Positions 1 to 6,849 are shown, counted from the stretch's first letter. The stretch is 7,799 bases of DNA from Thermoanaerobaculales bacterium (GCA_025456385.1 JALOKS010000109.1:1-7799), one strand, 5' to 3'. The notes: generated from the sequence alone by a model not told the origin. Numbers and translations are program-made.

Positions 1-60
1 GAGGCGTCGGGCCGGGAAGTGAGGTCGATCTGCTGCGTAGAGGTCGGCAGGACAGACGCT

Positions 61-69
61 TGATACACT
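61..69 (+). promoter_or_regulatory. Possible extended -10 promoter for the flotillin gene
   Basis: TGATACACT fits the extended -10 pattern TGn-TAnnnT, with TG at 61-62 and the hexamer TACACT at 64-69. This would start the mRNA near base 76, leaving a leader of about 22 bases that contains the ribosome binding site. I see no convincing -35 box 16-18 bases upstream, which is tolerated by extended -10 promoters. Bases 1-60 show nothing else I can name. One frame stays open from base 3 to the TGA at 93-95, so the tail of an upstream gene cannot be excluded. Confidence 0.35.
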
Positions 70-87
70 TGCCGACGTCCCGATCCC

Positions 88-95
88 GGAGGTGA
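88..95 (+). promoter_or_regulatory. Strong ribosome binding site of the flotillin gene
   Basis: GGAGGTGA is an almost complete complement to the 3' end of 16S rRNA. GGAGG ends six bases before the ATG at 99, the optimal distance. This fixes the flotillin start at 99 and suggests strong translation. Confidence 0.75.
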
Positions 96-98
96 GGC

Positions 99-1574
99 AT
101 GGGAACGAAGGTGCTGCTCCTCGCGCTCGTTGCGGTGCCGGCGCTGCTGTTCGTGATCTACCTGGTCATCCGCGTGCGCTACAAGAAGGCGGGGCCCGAC
201 GAGGCGCTGATCGTCTACGGCCGCCGCAAGCTCCTCGGGCGCAAGGTGCGCTCGGAGAAGGGCGAGGTGGAGGGCTTCCGGATCATCCGCGGCGGCGGCA
301 CCTTCGTGTGGCCGGCCTGGGAGCAGTACGAGATCCTGTCGTTGCGGATGATGACCCTCGAGATCGACCTGCGCCACGTCTACACGATCCAGGGCATCCC
401 GATCAACGTCAAGGCGGTCGCCCAGGTCAAGGTGCAGGGCGACATCGACCACATCCGGCGCGCCGCGGAGGGCTTTCTCGGCATGCCGGTGGACGCCGTG
501 CAGGCGACGATCAAGGAGACGGTCGCCGGCCACCTCCGGGGCATCATCGGCACGCTCACCGTCGAGGAGCTGTACCGCGACCAGCGGCGCTTCCAGGAGA
601 AGGTGCGGGAGGAGGCCCACGTCGACCTCATGGGCATGGGCTTCGAGTTCCGATCCTTCGTCTTCCAGGCGATCCAGGATGACCAGGGCTACCTCAACGC
701 CCTCGGTCAGCCGAAGATCCAGGAGGCGCTCAAAGGCGCGCGCATCGCGACCGCGGTCGCCGACCGCGAAGCCGCCGTCGAGGAGGAGCAGGCGCGGCAG
801 CAGAAGGAGCAGAAGCGGATCGGGGTCAACACGGAGATCGCCGAGGCCGACCGTGCACTGAGCCTCAAGAAGGCCTCGATCAAGAAGGAGGTCGACGTCG
901 CGGATGCGCAGGCGGTCAAGGCCGGCGAGATGGAGATCAAGGTCCAGGACATCAAGATCGCCGAGCGCGAGGTCGAGCGGCAGAAGCTCGAGCTCAACGC
1001 GCAGATCCGCGAGCAGGCGGACGCCAAGAAGTACGAGGCCGAGCGCCTGGCCGACGCCAAGAAGTACACCGTCGAGCAGGAGGCGGTCGCCGAGCGGCTG
1101 CGCCGCGAGCAGGCCGCCAAGGCGCTGCAGGCCGAGGGCATCGCCAAGGCCGAGGCCGAGTCGGTGCAGCGCCGCCAGATCGGTCTCGCGGAGGCGGAGG
1201 CCATCCTGGCGCGGGGCGAGGCGGAGGCGGAGGCGCGCCGCAAGCTGGCCGAGGCTCTCAAGCTCTACAACGAGGCCGGCCTCTCGATCGAGGCTCTCAA
1301 GGTGCTGCCGGAGATCGCGGCAGCGGTGGCGGAGCCGCTGGCCCGCGCGGGCGAGACAACCATCATCTCCACCGGCGGCCGGCCGGGCGACGGCACCGGG
1401 GCGGCGCGCCTGACCGACGACGTCATCCAGGTGCTGTCGCAGCTCGGACCGGTCATGAAGCAGCTGTCGGGCGTCGACCTCGACAGCCTGCTGCACAACA
1501 TCGCGCGGCTGCCGGGCGCGGTCGCGGACTCCATCGAGGCCGGCGCCGTCAAGAACGTCACCAAGGAGCGCTGA
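99..1574 (+). CDS. floT: Flotillin-like SPFH/band 7 membrane scaffold protein (FloT/YuaG type)
   Basis: Membrane scaffold of the flotillin family. Such proteins oligomerise at the inner face of the cytoplasmic membrane and organise membrane domains and fluidity. In order: an N-terminal hydrophobic segment (residues about 5-24) followed by basic residues (RVRYKK, 25-30); an SPFH domain (about 30-215); an Ala/Glu/Lys-rich coiled coil (about 215-390) rich in EAEA-type repeats; and a C-terminal tail (about 390-491). The SPFH domain carries flotillin hallmarks: GGGTFVWP (65-72), MTLEI (85-89), YTIQGIPINV (95-104), TVEELYRD (154-161) and DDQGYL (194-199), each close to animal flotillin-1. The length of 491 is normal for FloT (about 500). 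The ATG at 99 is set by the strong ribosome binding site. The next gene begins 22 bases after the stop, so the two are probably cotranscribed. NfeD/YuaF, the common partner, is not seen in the window. The family call is secure; the exact orthology to floT is less so. Confidence 0.93.
   Translation: MGTKVLLLALVAVPALLFVIYLVIRVRYKKAGPDEALIVYGRRKLLGRKVRSEKGEVEGFRIIRGGGTFVWPAWEQYEILSLRMMTLEIDLRHVYTIQGIPINVKAVAQVKVQGDIDHIRRAAEGFLGMPVDAVQATIKETVAGHLRGIIGTLTVEELYRDQRRFQEKVREEAHVDLMGMGFEFRSFVFQAIQDDQGYLNALGQPKIQEALKGARIATAVADREAAVEEEQARQQKEQKRIGVNTEIAEADRALSLKKASIKKEVDVADAQAVKAGEMEIKVQDIKIAEREVERQKLELNAQIREQADAKKYEAERLADAKKYTVEQEAVAERLRREQAAKALQAEGIAKAEAESVQRRQIGLAEAEAILARGEAEAEARRKLAEALKLYNEAGLSIEALKVLPEIAAAVAEPLARAGETTIISTGGRPGDGTGAARLTDDVIQVLSQLGPVMKQLSGVDLDSLLHNIARLPGAVADSIEAGAVKNVTKER
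1020..1067 (+). repeat. In-gene direct repeat with a 33-base period (flotillin coiled coil)
   Basis: The 15-base word gacgccaagaagtac occurs at 1020-1034 and again at 1053-1067. It encodes two copies of (A)DAKKY spaced exactly 11 residues apart in the flotillin coiled coil. An 11-residue step is a hendecad coiled-coil period, and flotillin stalks often contain such repeats. It is part of the protein, not a mobile or regulatory repeat. Confidence 0.6.
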
Positions 1575-1596
1575 GGGGCGCGGCGGCGAGGTCACG

Positions 1597-2667
1597 ATGG
1601 CGATGCACCGGCAGGTGAGCGCCCTGCTCTACGAGCTGCAAGGGGCAGGCTCGCCGCTGGCCAAGGCGAAGGTCCTGGCCCGCGCCTGGCGGACGGTGCG
1701 GGAGCTCAGCCCCCTCGACCGGAAACTGCTCGCGCGCGAGGCGGGCTTCGCCGGCGCCGAGGAGATTCTCGAGGGACTGGCGAAGCGGCGGGGGGGCTTC
1801 GCTCCGGCACTCATGCTCGAGCTCCTGGGAAACGCTCAGGCGGGCGGCGGCGAGTCGGTCGCCGCCCTGCTCGGAGCCCTGCGCGACCACGAGAGCGCCG
1901 GTGAGGTGGCGGCCCGGGCGCTCGAGGCGACGGCCGACCTGCTCGAGGGGCCGGCCTCGGGCCCGGCGGCACGTGGGCTGGGCGAGGGCCTCGACCGGCT
2001 GACCGAGGTCGGCGTCACGGTGGAGCGGACGGCCGAGGAGGCGCTCGCGGCCCTGCAGGCGGTCGAGCTGGGCGCTTCGCCGCGTACCGGGTCCACCGCA
2101 GGCGATCGCGCGGACCCTGGACCGGCGACGCCGCCGGACCCAGCCGCGCCGGCCGCCGCCCGGCCGACGCCCCGGCCGCGGCGGCGCGCGGCCTCAGGGT
2201 GGGACCTTCTGGCGAGGGGCGGCAGCGGCTCCCGCCCGCGGTCGCCGGCGCGCGCCGAGACCCCGGGCGAGCCGCCACCGGCGCCCTCGAGCTTCGCCGC
2301 TCCGGCAGTGCTGTCGGCGCTCGGCGCCCAGCGCTCACTGCTGTCGAGACTGCTCGTGCTGCGCCGCGAGCTCGCGTCCTTCGCGGGCTCGAGCCGGGGC
2401 ACCCTCCTGCAGCTGGTCGAGTCCTTCCCCGAGGGATGGCCCCGACGCCGGGTCGTCGCGTCCCTGCTCGAAGGAGGCCTGGCGACGGAGCCGGCCGACG
2501 CGCTCGCCCTGGTGGCCGCGCTCGGCAGCGAGCGCGACCGGGGCTGGTGTCTGACCTTCCTCGCCGGGCGCGGCCTGCTCCGCGGCCCTGAGCTCGAGCG
2601 TGCGCTCGCGCTTCTGGTCTCCCCGGCGCTGCGGCGCCGCCTCGAGGCGGTGGCGCGACGCTCCTGA
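1597..2667 (+). CDS. Unknown Ala/Leu/Arg-rich protein, two helical parts with a proline-rich linker, downstream of flotillin
   Basis: I do not recognise a family. Three regions are visible. Residues about 1-158 are predicted helical, Leu/Ala/Glu-rich and apparently soluble, and include AKVLARAWRTVRELSPLDRKL (split at residues 24-44) and a Gly-rich break near 82-86. Residues about 160-237 form a low-complexity Pro/Ala/Arg/Gly linker, interrupted by a small hydrophobic island GWDLLARGG (201-209). Residues about 238-356 are again helical, with basic patches (RRR at 283-285 and 346-348). There is no signal peptide, membrane segment, metal-binding cluster or nucleotide-binding loop. The ATG at 1597 has GAGG five bases upstream; a second ATG at 1603 is possible. 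Only 22 bases separate it from the flotillin stop, so it is probably in the same operon, and a cytosolic adaptor or partner of flotillin is a reasonable but untested guess. That it is a real gene is supported by codon use, its ribosome binding site and its tight packing; its function is open. Confidence 0.8.
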   Translation: MAMHRQVSALLYELQGAGSPLAKAKVLARAWRTVRELSPLDRKLLAREAGFAGAEEILEGLAKRRGGFAPALMLELLGNAQAGGGESVAALLGALRDHESAGEVAARALEATADLLEGPASGPAARGLGEGLDRLTEVGVTVERTAEEALAALQAVELGASPRTGSTAGDRADPGPATPPDPAAPAAARPTPRPRRRAASGWDLLARGGSGSRPRSPARAETPGEPPPAPSSFAAPAVLSALGAQRSLLSRLLVLRRELASFAGSSRGTLLQLVESFPEGWPRRRVVASLLEGGLATEPADALALVAALGSERDRGWCLTFLAGRGLLRGPELERALALLVSPALRRRLEAVARRS

Positions 2668-2687
2668 CCGGTGGCGCGGCGGTCGGC

Positions 2688-2709
2688 CCGGCGGAGCAGG
2701 CTCAGCCGG
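2688..2709. terminator. Small hairpin between the convergent gene ends, possible bidirectional terminator
   Basis: CCGGC (2688-2692) pairs with GCCGG (2705-2709), and GAG (2694-2696) pairs with CTC (2701-2703) around a CAGG loop, with one G/A mismatch between the two helices. It lies in the 34-base gap between the flotillin-block stop at 2667 and the lipoprotein stop at 2702-2704, and runs into the last lipoprotein codons. No T-tract follows on either strand, so it is not a classical intrinsic terminator. It may still pause polymerase or protect 3' ends in both directions. Confidence 0.3.
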
Positions 2710-4534
2710 ACATGCCGTGGATCCGCAGCAGCTCGGCGAAGCGCGGGTCGCGCCGCAGGGGGTCGAAGGCGGGATCGACGCGCAGCGTCGCCGGAGAGAT
2801 CCACCCTGGGAGCAGCAGCGCCTTCTGGATGAACTTGACCGCGCGGTAGGGCTCTCCGACCCGTGCGTAGATCTTGGCCAGCCTGACCAGGCTGGCATGT
2901 CCGGCCATCGCGTCGTCGGAGGGGGGAAGGAGCTGCAACGCGCGCTCGCCGGCGGCCACGGCGTTCTCGCGGTCGCCGAGCAGGGCGTAGGCCCATCCGA
3001 GGGCGGCATGGATCGTGGCGTCGCCCGGCGAGAGCTCGCGCGCCTGCTCGAGGGCCGCCCGCGCGGCGAGGCAGGCCGCGACGTCCGGACCCGGGCTGCC
3101 CGCGAAGACGCGGCACTCGCACTCGTACAGTGCTCTCGGCGCGGCCTCCTCGGAGATCGGGTCGGAGATCTGGTCGCCGGCTTGCGCGAGCCAGCGCAGC
3201 GCGCTTTCGGTGTCGCGCTCGACCAGCGCCTGCTCGTAGCGGAAGTAGGCCTGCTGCGCGGCGTCCTTGGCTGGCATCCGGTCGAGCATCCGTCCGGCCT
3301 CGGCGAGGTTGCCGTCCCGGCCGCGCAGGATCCGGGCGCCGAAGACGTACGGGAACACGTCGTCGGGTGCGAGCTCGATCGCGCGCCGGCAGTGCGCGAG
3401 AGCCTCATCCCAGCGGCGCATCCGGGCGCAGGTGCCGGCGAGATCGAGGATCGTCACCTCGTCCCAGGGGTCGGCCGCCGCCGCCTGCCGCAGTGCCTCC
3501 AGGGCTTCGTCCCAGCGGCCCTGGCGGCGGAGGACGACGCCGATGCTGGAGAGGACCACCGGGTCGCCGGGGCGCCCCGCGGCGGCGGCGTTGAGCTCGG
3601 TCAGAGCGAGGCCGAAGTTGCGCTGGCCCCAGTAGTAGTAGAGCCCGAGGGCGCGGTGGCCCTCGCTCAGGCCCGGGTCGAGCTCGAGGGCGGTGCGGGC
3701 GGCGGCGAGCGCGCTCGCCAGCCGTCCCGGCGAGCGGTCGTAGCGGAAATGGAACATCTGGCTGTGGTTCTCGCTCGAGGCAGCGTGGGCGAGCGCGAAG
3801 CCCGGGTCGAGCTCCACGGCGCGAAGGAAGTGGCGGCCGGCGCTCTCGAGCTCTCGCGCCTCCCAGGTCCAACGGTCGGGAATGCCGCGGAGGTAGGCCT
3901 GGTAGGCCTCGACGTTCGAGGTCGGCCGGGACTCGAGGAGCCGGCGCTCGGTCTCCGTCAGGTCGAGGGCCAGGGCATCGACGACCGCGAGCGCGATGGC
4001 CGTCTGGACCTCGAAGACCTCGGCCAGCAGGCTCTCGTGTCGGGAGCCCCACACCTCCAGGCCATCCTCGGCCCGGACCAGACGAACGGCGACCGCCAGC
4101 CGCGGCTCCCCGGCCGCGTCGGGTTCGACGCGGGTGCTCCCCTCGAGGACGAACGACGCGTTCAGCTGCTCGGCGAGCGCCTTCGAGGACGCCGGGTCGT
4201 CGCCCGGGGGCGCGGCGACCGAGGGCACGACCACGCTCAGGGCGCCGGCGCGGCGCAGCCGGTCGGCGAGCTCCAGGCTCAGCCCGGCGGCGAAGGTCGG
4301 CTCCGAGCCGGAGCCGAGGTCGACGAAGGGCAGCACGACGACCTTCAGCCTCGGGACCGGCGATGGCGCCGTCTCGGGAGGCGGAGCGCCGCGGTCGAAG
4401 AGCCCGCAGCCGGAGAGCGCGACAGCGGCCAGCAGGGCGGTGCACAGGCCATGCGAGCGGGCCCGGGCTCGGAGCGCGAGCCGGCCCCCCGGATCACGAC
4501 GCTGTCGCGCGCCGATTTCCCCGCCCCGAGTCAT
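2702..4534 (-). CDS. Predicted outer-membrane lipoprotein with a FlgO/TolB-N-like domain and TPR repeats
   Basis: Probable envelope scaffold or sensor protein. It begins with a long basic stretch (residues 1-29), a hydrophobic core (about 30-40) and a lipobox LSGC, giving a lipidated Cys at 43. Gly at +2 rather than Asp favours the outer membrane by the Lol rule known from enterobacteria. A Pro-rich tether (about 47-61) leads to a FlgO/TolB-N-like domain (about 63-192) with VVVLPFVDLG, a Leu-rich helix, NASFVLEGSTR (125-135) and the region around EVWGSR. TPRs follow, clearest at 291-324, 326-359, 360-393, 506-540 and 546-577. It ends with VDPAFDPLRRDPRFAELL (586-603), a tail common in TPR proteins that carry this N-terminal domain. 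Relatives often have a kinase, cyclase or DNA-binding domain at the N-terminus; here a lipoprotein signal takes that place. The ATG start has GGAGG seven bases upstream. It lies 84 bases after recD2 on the same strand. The domain picture is sound; the ligand or partner is unknown. Confidence 0.88.
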   Translation of the reverse strand: MTRGGEIGARQRRDPGGRLALRARARSHGLCTALLAAVALSGCGLFDRGAPPPETAPSPVPRLKVVVLPFVDLGSGSEPTFAAGLSLELADRLRRAGALSVVVPSVAAPPGDDPASSKALAEQLNASFVLEGSTRVEPDAAGEPRLAVAVRLVRAEDGLEVWGSRHESLLAEVFEVQTAIALAVVDALALDLTETERRLLESRPTSNVEAYQAYLRGIPDRWTWEARELESAGRHFLRAVELDPGFALAHAASSENHSQMFHFRYDRSPGRLASALAAARTALELDPGLSEGHRALGLYYYWGQRNFGLALTELNAAAAGRPGDPVVLSSIGVVLRRQGRWDEALEALRQAAAADPWDEVTILDLAGTCARMRRWDEALAHCRRAIELAPDDVFPYVFGARILRGRDGNLAEAGRMLDRMPAKDAAQQAYFRYEQALVERDTESALRWLAQAGDQISDPISEEAAPRALYECECRVFAGSPGPDVAACLAARAALEQARELSPGDATIHAALGWAYALLGDRENAVAAGERALQLLPPSDDAMAGHASLVRLAKIYARVGEPYRAVKFIQKALLLPGWISPATLRVDPAFDPLRRDPRFAELLRIHGMSG

Positions 4535-4541
4535 CCGCCCG

Positions 4542-4546
4542 CCTCC
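4542..4546 (-). promoter_or_regulatory. Ribosome binding site of the TPR lipoprotein gene
   Basis: On the minus strand GGAGG lies seven bases before the ATG at 4534. It supports this start, which is also the only one that keeps the basic n-region and the full lipoprotein signal. Confidence 0.65.
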
Positions 4547-4549
4547 GCT

Positions 4550-4567
4550 GCCGCGCGGTCGCGCGGC
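4550..4567 (-). other. Perfect 7-bp hairpin in the leader of the TPR lipoprotein gene
   Basis: GCCGCGC and GCGCGGC form a perfect seven-base-pair stem around the four-base loop at 4557-4560. It sits between the promoter-like TATGAT (4574-4579) and the ribosome binding site (4542-4546). If transcription starts near 4567, the mRNA would begin with this stem, as in some 5'-stabilised messages. It also lies 52 bases past the recD2 stop, so weak termination of recD2 transcripts is an alternative, although no T-tract follows. Confidence 0.4.
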
Positions 4568-4573
4568 CCGCCG

Positions 4574-4579
4574 ATCATA
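4574..4579 (-). promoter_or_regulatory. Possible -10 box for the TPR lipoprotein gene
   Basis: The minus-strand hexamer TATGAT matches the -10 consensus at five of six positions and stands out in a very GC-rich gap. It would start transcription near 4567, about 33 bases before the ATG. No recognisable -35 box lies at the usual distance. It suggests that the lipoprotein gene can be transcribed independently of recD2. Confidence 0.4.
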
Positions 4580-4618
4580 CCGCAGGGCGCCGCCGTGGCC
4601 CGCCTGCGCCGCCTGCGG

Positions 4619-6814
4619 TCAGCGGGTGCCCGCTTCGGGCGGGTCCGCGAGGCGCTGCGCGAGCAGGGAGTACCGGGCGCGGATGGTGGCGTTGCCGACG
4701 GCCCGAGCCAACGCGCGGTTGGAGCCGACGATGACCACCAGGCGCTGACCGCGCGTGATCGCGGTGTACAGGAGGTTGCGCTGGAGCATCACGTGGTGCT
4801 GGTGGTGCAGGACGACGACCACCGCCGGGTACTCGCTGCCCTGGGCCTTGTGGATGGTGCAGGCGTAGGCCGGCACCACGTCCTCGAGGTCGTCGGCCGC
4901 GACCACCACGGTGCGATCGTCGAAGCGCACGGCGATCTCACGGTCGCCGTGGTCGATCGCCTCGATGCGCCCGAGGTCGCCGTTGAAGACATCGAGCTCG
5001 TAGTTGTTGCGCACCTGCATGACCTTGTCGCCGACCCGGAAGCGGCGCCAGCCGACGACGAGCTCGCGCCCGGGCGGCGTCAGCACGTCCTGCAGGCGCT
5101 CGTTGAGGCGGATGACTCCGAGCTCGCCTCGGTGCATCGGCGCCAGCACCTGGATGTCGGAGACCGGATCGAGTCCGTAGCGCTTGGGGAGGCGACGGGC
5201 GGCGAGGTCGACCGCGAGCTCGGCGGCCTCGGCCGGGTCGTCGCGGGGGATGAAGAAGAAGTCGACCTGCTCGGCATCGGGGTCGAGCCGGGGCATCTGG
5301 CCGGCGTTGACGCGGTGGGCGTTGACGACGATCAGGCTGCCCCCCGCCTGACGGAAGACCTCGTCGAGGCGCACGACGGGCACTCTCCCCGAGGCGATGA
5401 GATCGGCGAGCACGTTGCCCGGCCCGACCGATGGCAGCTGGTCCGAGTCGCCGACCAGCACCAGGCGGCAGCCCGGCGGCACCGCCTCCAGCAGCGACGA
5501 GGCGAGCTCGATGTCCAGCATCGAGACCTCGTCGACCACCAGACAGTCGGCCTCGATCGGGTTCTCCCGGCAGCGGTTGAAGCCATGGCTGACCGGGTTG
5601 TACTCGAGCAGCCGATGGATGGTCGTCGCCGCTTGGCCCGTGGCCTCCGAGAGCCTTTTCGCGGCCCGTCCGGTGGGCGCCGCGAGGGCCAGCCGGGCGC
5701 CCTTCCGTTCGAGAACCTGGACCAGGCCCCGCACGAGGGTGGTCTTGCCGGTGCCCGGGCCGCCGGTGATGACCGCGACCTTGTCGCGCAGCGCGACCGC
5801 CAGCGCCCGCCGCTGACCGGAGGCGAGGCGGAGCCGCGACTGCGCCTGGAACCAGGCGACGGCGAGGTCGACCATGACCGGCTCACCGCTCGCCGGTGCT
5901 GAGACGATGGCCAGCAGGTCGGCGGCCGTCCGGGCTTCGGCCTGCTCGAGCCGCGGCAGGTAGACGGCGGCCGGCGACTCCGGGCGGGCGGCGAGCCGGA
6001 CCTGCTGGCGGGCGGCGAGGTCCGCGAGCGCCGCACCGAGGGCCGCGGGCTCCTCCCCGAGCAGCTGGCCTGCCGCTGCGAGCAGCTGATCCTCCGGAAG
6101 GTAGACGTGGCCCTGGCCCCCGGCCGCCTCGCGCAGGGTGTGCAGGATCCCCGCCGCGCGGCGCTCCGGAGAGCTCTCGGGCACTCCGAGCTGGCGGGCG
6201 ATCCGGTCGGCGGTCAGGAAGCCCACCCCGAAGATCTCTTCGGCGAGGCGGTAGGGGTTCGCACGCACGGCGTCCACCGCTCCGACGCCGTAGCGGCGGA
6301 AGACCTTGATCGCCACTCCGGGTGAGACCCCGTGCCCCGTGAGGAAGACCATCACCTGCTGGATGCCGCGGTACTGCGCCCAGGAGTCGCGGATCCGGCC
6401 CAGAGTGGCCGGCCCGATGCCGCGGATGGCGCGCAGCTTCTCCGGCTCGTGCTCGATCACGCCGAGAGCGTCGAGGCCGAAGGCGTCGACGACGGCCGCC
6501 GCGCGCTTCGGACCCAGGCCGCGGATCTTGCCCGAGCCCAGGAAGCGCTTCAGCCCGTCGAGAGTCGAGGGCTCGATCTGGAGGTAGGACTCAGCCTCGA
6601 ACTGGCGCCCGTAGCGGGGGTGGTCGACCCAGCGGCCGCTGAGGCGCAGGTCGTCGCCCTCGCGCACGCCGAGGAAAGGGCCGATGGCGGTGAGCGGCGG
6701 CGCACCCTCCGGCTGCAATCGCACCACGCACCAACCGTTCTCCTCGTTCGAGAACAGAATGCGGGTGACCCGACCCTCGGTCGACTGCCGCAGATCGAGC
6801 GCGCTGTCCGGCAT
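4619..6814 (-). CDS. recD2: RecD2 (RecD-like) DNA helicase, superfamily 1B
   Basis: ATP-driven 5'-to-3' DNA helicase of the RecD2/YrrC type, which acts without RecB and RecC in DNA repair and replication-fork maintenance. An OB-like N-terminal domain (about 10-85) is followed by tandem helix-hairpin-helix motifs (about 92-210, with IRGLGPKRA and IRGIGPATL), which distinguish RecD2 from RecBCD's RecD. All helicase motifs are present: Walker A GGPGTGKTT (351-359), Ia AAPTGRAAKRL (378-388), Walker B VVDEVSML (426-433), III GDSDQLPSVGPG (455-466), IV FRQA (487-490), V TIHKAQGSEYP (653-663) and VI LYTAITRG (682-689). An SH3-like insert lies at about 585-645 (VGDKVMQVRNNY, NGDLG). The length of 731 is typical. 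I chose the ATG at 6814 because an upstream GTG at 6859 would overlap the DJ-1 gene by 35 bases and add a non-conserved basic leader. There is no clear ribosome binding site; see the promoter at 6822-6849. It looks intact and active. Confidence 0.97.
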   Translation of the reverse strand: MPDSALDLRQSTEGRVTRILFSNEENGWCVVRLQPEGAPPLTAIGPFLGVREGDDLRLSGRWVDHPRYGRQFEAESYLQIEPSTLDGLKRFLGSGKIRGLGPKRAAAVVDAFGLDALGVIEHEPEKLRAIRGIGPATLGRIRDSWAQYRGIQQVMVFLTGHGVSPGVAIKVFRRYGVGAVDAVRANPYRLAEEIFGVGFLTADRIARQLGVPESSPERRAAGILHTLREAAGGQGHVYLPEDQLLAAAGQLLGEEPAALGAALADLAARQQVRLAARPESPAAVYLPRLEQAEARTAADLLAIVSAPASGEPVMVDLAVAWFQAQSRLRLASGQRRALAVALRDKVAVITGGPGTGKTTLVRGLVQVLERKGARLALAAPTGRAAKRLSEATGQAATTIHRLLEYNPVSHGFNRCRENPIEADCLVVDEVSMLDIELASSLLEAVPPGCRLVLVGDSDQLPSVGPGNVLADLIASGRVPVVRLDEVFRQAGGSLIVVNAHRVNAGQMPRLDPDAEQVDFFFIPRDDPAEAAELAVDLAARRLPKRYGLDPVSDIQVLAPMHRGELGVIRLNERLQDVLTPPGRELVVGWRRFRVGDKVMQVRNNYELDVFNGDLGRIEAIDHGDREIAVRFDDRTVVVAADDLEDVVPAYACTIHKAQGSEYPAVVVVLHHQHHVMLQRNLLYTAITRGQRLVVIVGSNRALARAVGNATIRARYSLLAQRLADPPEAGTR

Positions 6815-6821
6815 CGCGACG

Positions 6822-6849
6822 ATTCTACGGCAGGCGCGCGGAGAGTCCA
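6822..6849 (-). promoter_or_regulatory. Possible internal promoter giving a leaderless recD2 mRNA
   Basis: On the minus strand TGGACT (6844-6849; four of six matches to TTGACA) and TAGAAT (6822-6827; five of six to TATAAT) are 16 bases apart. The -10 box ends seven bases before the recD2 ATG, so the predicted first transcribed base is at or beside the A of the ATG. No Shine-Dalgarno sequence precedes that ATG, which fits leaderless initiation. The TAG of the -10 box is also the stop codon of the upstream DJ-1 gene. Confidence 0.45.

Noticed and set aside
707..1261. An antisense frame over the flotillin coiled coil
   Set aside because: Ser/Ala-rich mirror of the Glu/Ala/Lys coiled coil, with no ribosome binding site or domain.
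1836..3122. A 428-codon minus-strand frame crossing the convergent junction
   Set aside because: It runs antisense to the unknown flotillin neighbour and out of frame with the lipoprotein gene. It is Arg/Pro/Ser-rich with no recognisable domain, typical of a high-GC shadow.
3405..4445. A 346-codon minus-strand frame inside the lipoprotein gene
   Set aside because: Same strand but a different frame from a gene with well-defined TPRs; its translation is an Arg/Pro/Gly-rich shadow.
4626..4638. Short GCCCG/CGGGC hairpin at the end of recD2, considered as a terminator
   Set aside because: It has only five base pairs with a three-base loop, lies inside the last recD2 codons and has no T-tract. 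Such stems are expected by chance in DNA of this composition.
2600..5902. An uninterrupted 1100-codon + strand reading frame opposite the lipoprotein gene and most of recD2
   Set aside because: Its codons are in exact register with those of both minus-strand genes, whose frames coincide across the 84-base gap (a multiple of three). It stays open only because TTA, CTA and TCA codons are rare in this GC-rich DNA. The translation is low-complexity, while the opposite strand encodes clear conserved domains.
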